From positions 310,001 to 374,000 of the forward strand of contig CAJUOU010000001.1 in NCBI GenBank assembly GCA_910588545.1: a stretch of 64,000 bases of DNA, written 5' to 3'. Position 1 is the first letter of the stretch. The number at the start of each line of letters is the position of its first letter. The translations under genes and the position numbers were made by a program. Below the pieces are notes generated by a model. That model was not told the origin of the DNA, made no database searches, and saw only the letters and a program-made list of their open reading frames with translations. Of the stretch, positions 33,899 through 40,307 are shown piece by piece. The DNA comes from an uncultured Christensenellaceae bacterium (lineage in GTDB: Bacteria > Bacillota > Clostridia > Christensenellales > UBA3700).

Positions 33899-34960
33899 AT
33901 GGCTTATGCAGAAAATTTTTACATAGGAGCTAATGATGAACACGGTGTAAACCCGCCTACAGCAGGCAAGCGTACACCGATAATGCCGTATGTCAATAGA
34001 AGTTTTTACGAAAATGAATTTAACAGACCTGCAAAATATTATTTTTTGATTGCGTGTTTACGCACAGGTTTTAATGTATATGATATTAAACCGGAATTAA
34101 ATGATATATCTATTAACCAAAGGGTTATAAGGACGAATAGACAAAATTTAACCTGTTTGGTAACTTATGCGTACAACGCTTATGGTAATGATTTGGCATT
34201 TAATCAAACAAATGGGTATTTGGTTTTTTATTCGGACGAAAATAGATTTAATGCCTTAAGCAAATTACTTGCGTACGATGTTTCCGCAGGATTGGATGAG
34301 GAGTTAACTACACGCAATTTAGGAATCGGTACTTTGAGTAGGATAGGGATGTTGGGCAGTGTAAATTGTCCTGCCGTTGTTACTGAATGTGGGTTTATGA
34401 CTAATTTTAACGAGGCAAAACTTATGATGGACCCGGATTTCCAAAAAGCTTGCGGCAATGGCGGTGCGATTGGTGTTTCGAACAACTTAAAAGTTAATTA
34501 TGTAGCAGATATGAGCTACTTGCAAATGCCTACATTAAGGTATGGTAACAGAGGAAATATCGTTAAATTTTTGCAATGTTATTTAAATTTGTATGGCAAT
34601 AGTTTGACTGTTGACGGAATTTTTGGCAGTGGTACTCAAAATGCTGTAAGAAAATTTCAACAAGATAACAGCTTAGCGGTAGACGGAATTGTCGGCAGAA
34701 ACACATGGCGTACACTTATGATGCAAGATAGTTTACCATTATTAAGACGTGGCAGTCGCGGTGTTTATGTGCGTTATTTGCAACAAAAATTGGTTGCAAA
34801 GCTTTATCCTGCGGGTACTGCGGACGGAATATTCGGAGCAAATACCGAAAATGCTGTAAGGCAATTTCAACAAGAAAACGGGTTGGCAGCAGATGGTATT
34901 GTTGGACCTTTAACTTGGGGCAAACTTACTCCGATAGGTGGCGGTAGGGAAAAACCTTGA
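33899..34960 (+). CDS. Amidase_3-like protein with two peptidoglycan-binding repeats
   Basis: A 353-aa protein. Residues 1-195 resemble the catalytic domain of N-acetylmuramoyl-L-alanine amidases (Amidase_3): 'ECGFMTNFNEAKLMM' carries the catalytic Glu, 'YENEFNRP' the metal Glu region, and 'ANDEHGVNPP' a possible first zinc His. The usual SIHaNA third-ligand motif reads 'LVTYAYNAYG', so that His is missing. Residues 205-275 and 280-345 are two PG_binding_1 repeats ('RYGNRGNIVKFLQCYLNLYG', 'DGIFGSGTQNAVRKFQ'; 'RRGSRGVYVRYLQQKL', 'DGIFGANTENAVRQFQ'). No signal peptide is visible. It may be a spore-cortex or wall-binding protein with reduced activity. Confidence 0.8.
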   Translation: MAYAENFYIGANDEHGVNPPTAGKRTPIMPYVNRSFYENEFNRPAKYYFLIACLRTGFNVYDIKPELNDISINQRVIRTNRQNLTCLVTYAYNAYGNDLAFNQTNGYLVFYSDENRFNALSKLLAYDVSAGLDEELTTRNLGIGTLSRIGMLGSVNCPAVVTECGFMTNFNEAKLMMDPDFQKACGNGGAIGVSNNLKVNYVADMSYLQMPTLRYGNRGNIVKFLQCYLNLYGNSLTVDGIFGSGTQNAVRKFQQDNSLAVDGIVGRNTWRTLMMQDSLPLLRRGSRGVYVRYLQQKLVAKLYPAGTADGIFGANTENAVRQFQQENGLAADGIVGPLTWGKLTPIGGGREKP

Positions 34961-34984
34961 TATCTATTAATGCCTATTAATAAA

Positions 34985-35018
34985 AATAAAGCGTGGCGAT
35001 GCTAACGCTTTATTTTTT
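34985..35018 (+). terminator. Terminator after the amidase-like gene
   Basis: Stem AATAAAGCGT/ACGCTTTATT with a 10-base loop followed by T residues. Confidence 0.88.
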
Positions 35019-35130
35019 GCATTAATTATATCACAATCAAAAATTTAATTAAAAATTGTTAAATAAAGCGTGTTAAAGTTAAAAAATTGTAATAAAAATC
35101 AAATTACACAATGTTAATTAAACAGTTTGC

Positions 35131-35159
35131 TTGCATTTATAAATTTTATGTGATATACT
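35131..35159 (+). promoter_or_regulatory. Predicted promoter of tRNA-Ser(CGA)
   Basis: TTGCAT at 35131-35136, 17-base spacer, TATACT at 35154-35159; RNA start about ten bases before the tRNA. Confidence 0.75.
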
Positions 35160-35176
35160 TGTTAAGTAAATTATAT

Positions 35177-35265
35177 GGAAGCGTATCGAAGTGGTCATAA
35201 CGAGCCGCACTCGAAATGCGGTTATCCAACAGGATACATGAGTTCGAATCTCATCGCTTCCGCCA
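35177..35265 (+). tRNA. tRNA-Ser (anticodon CGA), CCA encoded
   Basis: An 89-base class II tRNA: acceptor GGAAGCG/CGCTTCC, discriminator G, encoded CCA, anticodon stem CCGCACTCGAAATGCGG with anticodon CGA, variable arm and T arm GAGTTCGAATCTC. It reads UCG. Confidence 0.95.
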
Positions 35266-35275
35266 AAAGCGAACT

Positions 35276-35312
35276 GTACGAACACACGTCAAAGTGAGTT
35301 CGTACTTTTCCT
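35276..35312 (+). terminator. Terminator after tRNA-Ser(CGA)
   Basis: Stem GTACGAAC/GTTCGTAC with a 14-base loop and a T-rich tail, ten bases after the tRNA. Confidence 0.8.
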
Positions 35313-35473
35313 TTTATATGAATGTTTTGGCGTGCGAATACCCATTAAAGACATATTGCCAAAACCGCCTGTTCCTACGGCGTGGCAAACGCAAAAGCGT
35401 GATGAACAAGGCAATTTTACCAAATAAAACAAAAGGCACTTCGGAAAACATCTTGGAGTGCCTTACGATTTGC

Positions 35474-35502
35474 TTGATTAAATATTTTGTTTTTGCTATA
35501 AT
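35474..35502 (+). promoter_or_regulatory. Predicted promoter of the 35564 acetyltransferase
   Basis: TTGATT at 35474-35479, 17-base spacer, TATAAT at 35497-35502 with TGC before the -10. Confidence 0.75.
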
Positions 35503-35563
35503 AATTGTACGATAAACAGTAATCGCTTGCGATTATAAACAGGAATTTAGCGGAGGAATATAT

Positions 35564-36037
35564 ATGAAAATTCGGAAAATGCAACGAGACGAATATCCAT
35601 TGTTAGAGAATTTTCTATATGAGGCTATCTTTATTCCAAATGGAGTTGAGCCGCCGCCAAAATCAATAATTTATAGTCCCGAATTGCAAGTTTATATTTC
35701 GGAGTTTGGAACAAGCAAGCACGATATTGCTTTTGTCGCAGATTTAGACGGGAAAATTGTCGGGGCAGTTTGGGTTAGAATTATGAACGACTATGGACAT
35801 ATTGACGATAACACCCCGTCATTTGCAATTTCTCTTTATAAAGAATATCGCAGAAAAGGCATAGGCACTGCATTGATGGAAGAAATGCTAACCACTCTTA
35901 AAGCGCGTGGGTATGAACAGGCGTCTTTATCTGTGCAAAAGGAAAATTACGCAGCCAAAATGTATAAAAGGTTAGGCTTTCAAATTATAGAAGAAACCGA
36001 AGAAGAATATTTAATGTTGAAAAAGTTGAGCGAATAA
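35564..36037 (+). CDS. GNAT-family N-acetyltransferase
   Basis: A 157-aa acyltransferase with its acetyl-CoA loop in 'EYRRKGIGTALMEEML' (R-x-x-G-I-G), preceded by 'FAISLYKEY' and followed by 'ENYAAKMYKRLGFQI'. Very similar proteins seem common in gut Firmicutes; the substrate is unknown. GCGGAGG ribosome site. The gene lies between tRNA-Ser(CGA) and a structured, less AT-rich non-coding stretch, which hints at acquired DNA, though no integrase or repeats were found. Confidence 0.88.
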   Translation: MKIRKMQRDEYPLLENFLYEAIFIPNGVEPPPKSIIYSPELQVYISEFGTSKHDIAFVADLDGKIVGAVWVRIMNDYGHIDDNTPSFAISLYKEYRRKGIGTALMEEMLTTLKARGYEQASLSVQKENYAAKMYKRLGFQIIEETEEEYLMLKKLSE

Positions 36038-36059
36038 ATTCCAATTTAGCGTCGAATGC

Positions 36060-36093
36060 CTGATTATACTAACTGTATTATCAGTCATTTTTT
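36060..36093 (+). terminator. Probable terminator of the acetyltransferase
   Basis: Stem CTGATTATAC/GTATTATCAG with one mismatch, followed by TCATTTTTTT. Confidence 0.65.
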
Positions 36094-36241
36094 GTGCCGA
36101 GCGACTACTTTTTGTAGTTCGGGAGTCTCCGTGATTGTGCCTCTATGGGCGGTTCTTACGACACACATTGTCGCCCGCCAATATCACAATTTTTAATTCT
36201 TAAATAATGTGCAGCATAGTTTAAAGTTGTGATAAGCCTAT

Positions 36242-36268
36242 AAACAAGGAATTAATTCCTTGTTTTTA
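36242..36268. terminator. Palindromic terminator-like hairpin
   Basis: Arms AAACAAGGAATT/AATTCCTTGTTT with flanking T residues; similar in arm sequence to the terminator at 33381-33409. Confidence 0.6.
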
Positions 36269-36484
36269 TGTAAATTTTATTATTCTGCTTAATGTTATTT
36301 AATATTTTAAGATGTTTGAACAATTCGAAAGAAACGCTTGCTTTAGTTCTAATTTAAAAATCATATTTAACATAAACAGGTATGTTTTCATCCTTTTTGC
36401 GTTTTTATAAAAAATAATTTATCTGTTAAGTAGTTGTGACCATTTGTTTTTATTATTTTATAAAAATGTTCATATTGTGCAAAA

Positions 36485-36516
36485 AGTGTCAGAAAAAGTA
36501 TACTTTTTCTGACACT
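36485..36516. repeat. Perfect 32-base palindrome (copy 1)
   Basis: 16-base arms centred on GTA/TAC at 36500/36501; the left arm reads AGTGTCAGAAAAAGTA. A second imperfect copy is at 36623-36648. Confidence 0.85.
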
Positions 36517-36622
36517 ATTGATTTTTAAATGTTTCATAAATTTTAGTTATAAATCTATCAATTTTTATTTTTTTATTAGATTAATTATACAAAATTAACA
36601 AAGATTTGTCAAGTGATTTGGC

Positions 36623-36648
36623 GTCAGAAAAAGTATACCTTTTCTGAC
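36623..36648. repeat. 26-base palindrome (copy 2)
   Basis: Arms GTCAGAAAAAGTA and TACCTTTTCTGAC, one mismatch. It ends 71 bases before the lipoprotein start codon. Confidence 0.85.
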
Positions 36649-36719
36649 ATATAAAGGCATAATGACGGTTTTAATTTGAAATTTTATCAATAAATACTAA
36701 TAGGTTAAAAGGAGTTTTT

Positions 36720-37499
36720 ATGAAGAAAAAAGTTTTTTTGATTGTTGCAATCATTCTTATTGCATTAATAGCATGCATGGCACTTGTTGCTTGTGATGGA
36801 AATGTTGGTGGCGACGACAGCGTAAACAATGGCAATGATAGTGAAGAAATTATCGGTGGAGGAAATAACCAAGGTGGAAACATAGAAAATGGTGGAAACG
36901 TAGGTGGCAATAACAATGAAAATGTTATCAGCCCCAATCTTACTATAAATGAATTTTTGGACGCATGGAAAGCAAGTTCGTCAAAATCATTTTATCAGCC
37001 TTGTTATGGCGATACAAAATTTACAATTTACGGAAATATATTTATGCAGAGCGATTTTGAAACAATAAAATATTTAGAAATTACGAAAAAAAACAATGCA
37101 AACTATTTTTATGGACATATTGATGATACAGATTTTAGCCATTGGGAGATTTTAAAGTTGGATAGTATTGAGGATATTTGCACTCATGTCAATATCGATA
37201 TAGAAGTATTGCCTGAAGTTTCCACCCCTAAAGATATTATAAATGTTTGTGATTTAATGGTTTTTGGCGACAATGACCCTGATTTGTTATATGAAAAGAA
37301 AGACGATGGTATATTTTATGGCATTAAAGATAGTATTTTTGAAAATTCGACAATTAAGATTGTTGGAAATGATTTGATTTTTAACTTTCAGTTTGCTTAT
37401 GGAGATACTCGCGAAGGTAAATTTATATTTTCAATAGGTTCCGACCCAATTACTATACCGCAATCTTTGAGAGATGCCTTGGAAAATATACAAGCATAA
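36720..37499 (+). CDS. Lipoprotein of unknown function with Gly/Asn-rich linker
   Basis: A 259-aa exported lipoprotein: signal peptide with lipobox LVAC (Cys25), then a Gly/Asn-rich linker of ~45 residues ('GGGNNQGGNIENGG') and a globular domain of ~190 residues of unknown family ('LTINEFLDAWKASSSKSFYQ' onward). The linker suggests a domain displayed away from the membrane. AAAGGAG ribosome site. Two palindromes lie upstream and might be its control region. No function can be given. Confidence 0.82.
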   Translation: MKKKVFLIVAIILIALIACMALVACDGNVGGDDSVNNGNDSEEIIGGGNNQGGNIENGGNVGGNNNENVISPNLTINEFLDAWKASSSKSFYQPCYGDTKFTIYGNIFMQSDFETIKYLEITKKNNANYFYGHIDDTDFSHWEILKLDSIEDICTHVNIDIEVLPEVSTPKDIINVCDLMVFGDNDPDLLYEKKDDGIFYGIKDSIFENSTIKIVGNDLIFNFQFAYGDTREGKFIFSIGSDPITIPQSLRDALENIQA

Positions 37500-37600
37500 A
37501 AGTAACACTTATAAACATATTGCGGTAAATAATATTGGCTTATATAATAAAATATTAACTGATAAATAACATATTTTTCAAAAATTGTTGTGACAAAACA

Positions 37601-37640
37601 AAATAAATCCGATGTCTATATACATTGGATTTATTTTTTT
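37601..37640 (+). terminator. Terminator of the 36720 lipoprotein gene
   Basis: Stem AAATAAATCCGATG/CATTGGATTTATTT (one G-T pair), 7-base loop, then T residues. Confidence 0.85.
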
Positions 37641-37774
37641 GCATATTAATATTAGATTGTCTATTAATACAAATATCTAATAACGGATTTTATTATTAAT
37701 AGCGAATTTATGTTAATATAAGCACGCGTTTTATTTGATATATAAATAATAAATATACTTTTTTGCTATGATTA

Positions 37775-37804
37775 TTGACAAATTACGGGTTAATGGTTTA
37801 TAAT
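37775..37804 (+). promoter_or_regulatory. Predicted promoter of the HAD phosphatase and perhaps the aro operon
   Basis: TTGACA at 37775-37780, 18-base spacer, TATAAT at 37799-37804. Confidence 0.8.
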
Positions 37805-37851
37805 TATTAATATTAAAGTAGTGTTTTATACGCAAAATTTGTGGAGTAAAA

Positions 37852-38505
37852 ATGATAAAAAATGTAGTTTTTGATATGGATGGTACTATTTTAAATACTA
37901 TCGACGATTTATATAATAGTGTGAATTTTGCATTGGCAGAATGTGGTTATCCTAAAAGGAGTATGAAAGAAGTTTTATCTTTTGTAGGGAACGGGGTAAA
38001 AGTGCTTATCGACCGAGCAATGCCAAAGGGATATACCGCTGAGGAGTTTGACATTTGCTTTAAAAAATTTATGGGACATTACAATTTACATAAAAATGAC
38101 AACACTTGTCCTTATGATGGTATTTTAGAGCTTATGCAAGCTTTGCAAGCAAAAGGTATAAAAATGAGTGTTGTTTCCAACAAATTCGATGCGGGAGTTA
38201 AGGAACTTGCCGAAAAGTTGTTTACAGGTTATTTGCCTGTTGCTATAGGAGAGAGTGAAAAAGTACAACCCAAGCCAAACCCAAGCGGTGTGTGGTATGC
38301 ATTGGAACTTATGGGGGCAAAGTCGGAGGAAAGTGTTTATATAGGAGATTCCGAAGTGGACTTTGAAACCGCAAAAAACAGCGGACTTACATTTATTGCC
38401 GTTACTTGGGGATTTAGGCCAAGGGAATTGCATGAGGGGCTCGGAGTAAAATATATTGCGGAAAAACCGATGGATATAGTGAAAATTTTGGAGAAAATAA
38501 AGTAA
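37852..38505 (+). CDS. HAD-superfamily phosphatase, phosphoglycolate phosphatase-like
   Basis: A 217-aa haloacid-dehalogenase phosphatase. Motif I is 'FDMDGTILNT' (nucleophile Asp8), motif II 'MSVVSNKFD' (Ser), motif III region 'QPKPNPSG' (Lys), and motif IV 'YIGDSEVDFETAKNSG'; the alpha-helical cap follows motif I. It most resembles Gph, removing phosphate from 2-phosphoglycolate, but related substrates such as pyrophosphate or sugar phosphates are possible. GTGGAG ribosome site. It precedes aroE by 82 bases. Confidence 0.88.
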   Translation: MIKNVVFDMDGTILNTIDDLYNSVNFALAECGYPKRSMKEVLSFVGNGVKVLIDRAMPKGYTAEEFDICFKKFMGHYNLHKNDNTCPYDGILELMQALQAKGIKMSVVSNKFDAGVKELAEKLFTGYLPVAIGESEKVQPKPNPSGVWYALELMGAKSEESVYIGDSEVDFETAKNSGLTFIAVTWGFRPRELHEGLGVKYIAEKPMDIVKILEKIK

Positions 38506-38587
38506 AGATAACATATTTATGAGTTTGTTTATTGAATTTTAACTATATAATATTTTGACAATAAAATATGTAATGTAAATAAAAATT

Positions 38588-39385
38588 ATGGAAAAATACG
38601 GACTTTTAGGAAAAAAATTGGGACATTCGCTATCGCCATATATTCACAATAAACTGTTTGAGTTAAGCGGAGTGCATGCAGAATATAAGCTTTATGAGAC
38701 GGACAATGTAAATGACTTTGTAAAAAGCAGCAATTTGGACGGCTTTAATGTTACAATACCTTATAAAAAAGATGTATTTAATTTGTGCGACAATATCCAT
38801 AAAAGTGCCAAAAATTTAGGAGTAGTTAATTGTGTCGACCGCAATTTTATGGGATTTAATACAGATGTTTATGGCTACACAAAAAGCGTAAGCGAAATAG
38901 AAAACGATTTTACTTGCAGAGTGCTTTTGTTGGGTTGCGGCGGAGTAGGCAGTATGATAGCAAAACAATATGAGCCTAGCAATTTGTGTATAGCGATACG
39001 TAATTTGACGGATAGTAAAGTTCAAAATATAAAGTGTCAATTTGGCGAAGTAAAAGTGGTTGATATACAAAATATTCCTAATCAAAAGTTTGATTTGATA
39101 GTAAACAGTACGCCTGTAGGGATGTTCCCCGATATAAACAGCTCCCCGATAGAAAAAGAGGTCATTTGTAATGCAAAATCGGTTTACGACACAATTTATA
39201 ATCCATACGAAACCAAACTTTTGAAGTATGCAACAGAGTGCGGTTGCAAAGGTAAAAATGGGTTGGACATGCTTGTTTTGCAGGCTGTAAAATCTCATGA
39301 ATATTGGTACGGCGCTAAGTTTGAGGAAAAGGACATAAAGGATATTATCTTTTACACTCAAAAGGAGCTTGATAAAAAATGGTAA
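38588..39385 (+). CDS. aroE: Shikimate dehydrogenase
   Basis: Reduces 3-dehydroshikimate with NADPH. The 265-aa protein has 'KLGHSLSPYIHNKLF' (shikimate-binding Ser pair), 'GFNVTIPYKKDV' (catalytic Lys), 'GFNTDVYGYTK' (Asp), the nucleotide loop 'LLGCGGVGSMIAKQY' and 'GLDMLVLQAVKSHEYW'. It opens a compact aro operon, overlapping aroK by 7 bases. The nucleotide-binding region is a little short relative to the family. Confidence 0.94.
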   Translation: MEKYGLLGKKLGHSLSPYIHNKLFELSGVHAEYKLYETDNVNDFVKSSNLDGFNVTIPYKKDVFNLCDNIHKSAKNLGVVNCVDRNFMGFNTDVYGYTKSVSEIENDFTCRVLLLGCGGVGSMIAKQYEPSNLCIAIRNLTDSKVQNIKCQFGEVKVVDIQNIPNQKFDLIVNSTPVGMFPDINSSPIEKEVICNAKSVYDTIYNPYETKLLKYATECGCKGKNGLDMLVLQAVKSHEYWYGAKFEEKDIKDIIFYTQKELDKKW

Positions 39386-39873
39386 TTGCATTGTGTGGAT
39401 ATATGGGAAGTGGCAAAAGCACTTTAGGCAAAATGCTTGCTAAAAAATTGGCTTTTGACTTTGTTGACCTTGATGGCTATATTGAAGAAAAAGAAAACAT
39501 GAGTATACCTCAAATATTTGCAAATTATGGGGAAGCGTATTTCAGGCAGTGCGAACATTCGGCTTTATCAAGTTTTTTAAACGCTAACAACACAGTGCTT
39601 TCGTTAGGTGGAGGTGTACCGATTGCGGACGAAAACAAAAAACTGCTAAAAGGTATGTTTGTGGTTTATATTGACAGTTCATTTGAAGATTGCTATAAAA
39701 GGATAAAAACAACGGACAGACCGATAGTAAAGCAAAAAAACAAGTCGGAGCTTGAAAAACATTACAACGATAGGGTTGTGCATTATAAAAAAGTGGCAAA
39801 TTTGACAGTGTATGGCAATAATTTGAAAAAAATGACGGAGCAAATTGTACAATTTGTAAAGGAGAAAATATGA
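39379..39873 (+). CDS. aroK: Shikimate kinase
   Basis: Phosphorylates shikimate. The 164-aa P-loop kinase has Walker A GYMGSGKST, the shikimate-binding 'FVDLDGYIEEKEN' (Asp) and 'FRQCEHSAL' (Arg, Glu), 'LSLGGGVPI' and the lid Arg in 'TTDRPIVK'. AAGGAG ribosome site lies in aroE. Overlaps aroE and aroQ, so translationally coupled. Confidence 0.94.
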   Translation: MVIALCGYMGSGKSTLGKMLAKKLAFDFVDLDGYIEEKENMSIPQIFANYGEAYFRQCEHSALSSFLNANNTVLSLGGGVPIADENKKLLKGMFVVYIDSSFEDCYKRIKTTDRPIVKQKNKSELEKHYNDRVVHYKKVANLTVYGNNLKKMTEQIVQFVKEKI

Positions 39874-40289
39874 AAATATTAGTTATTAATGGTGTAAATT
39901 TGGATATGCTAGGCGTAAGAGAGCCGCACATTTATGGCGGGAAAAGCTTGGACGATATAAATAAAGATTTGGCAGCACAAGCGAAAGCTTATGGTGCAGA
40001 AATCGAATTTGTACAAAGCAATATCGAGGGCGAAATAGTAGAATTTATCCATAGTGGCAGATTGTACGACGGAATCATTTTAAATGCCGGTGCATATACA
40101 CACTATTCTATTGCGATAAGAGATGCAATAAGCAGTATAGAAACTCCTTGCGTAGAAGTGCATTTGAGTAATGTTCATAAGCGTGAAGAGTTTAGACATA
40201 CATCTGTAATTTCCGCAGTCTGTGTAGGAGTAATTGCGGGATTTGGAGAAAAATCATACAAATTGGCATTGCAAGCATTGCTAAACTAA
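39870..40289 (+). CDS. aroQ: 3-dehydroquinate dehydratase, type II
   Basis: Dodecameric type II enzyme converting 3-dehydroquinate to 3-dehydroshikimate. The 139-aa flavodoxin-like protein starts 'ILVINGVNLDMLGVREPHIYG' (quoted in part: NGVNLDMLGVREPHIYG, with the lid Tyr), and has 'QSNIEGEIVEFIH', 'ILNAGAYTHYSIAIRDA' and 'EVHLSNVHKREEFRH'. Overlaps aroK by four bases. Confidence 0.96.
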   Translation: MKILVINGVNLDMLGVREPHIYGGKSLDDINKDLAAQAKAYGAEIEFVQSNIEGEIVEFIHSGRLYDGIILNAGAYTHYSIAIRDAISSIETPCVEVHLSNVHKREEFRHTSVISAVCVGVIAGFGEKSYKLALQALLN

Positions 40290-40307
40290 TTATTAATCGG
40301 TTGAAAT

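Larger units (their letters stand above)
36038..36719. other. 682-base gene-free region with terminators and two palindromes
   Basis: No credible reading frame. It contains a terminator-like hairpin at 36060-36093, a GC-richer block (36094-36182) with local inverted repeats such as CGACA/TGTCG and GGGCG/CGCCC, a perfect 24-base palindrome at 36242-36265 beginning AAACAAGG and followed by T residues (probable terminator), then ~220 bases of featureless AT-rich DNA, and two near-identical palindromes at 36485-36516 and 36623-36648. Confidence 0.7.
37500..37851. other. Intergenic region between lipoprotein and gph-like gene
   Basis: 352 bases without a reading frame; it holds a terminator (37601-37640) and the promoter of the downstream operon (37775-37804). 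The remainder is AT-rich and featureless. Confidence 0.7.

Noticed and set aside
33899..34960. Phage endolysin interpretation of the amidase-like gene
   Set aside because: No holin, capsid, integrase or other phage gene is near, and the duplicated PG-binding domains are also common in cellular wall and spore proteins.
35216..35515. 99-aa frame overlapping tRNA-Ser(CGA)
   Set aside because: It starts within the tRNA, runs through two terminator-like hairpins, has no ribosome site and an unlikely composition.
36094..36182. Integron attC site
   Set aside because: The block has inverted repeats but lacks the RYYYAAC and GTTRRRY core sites of attC, and no integrase is present.
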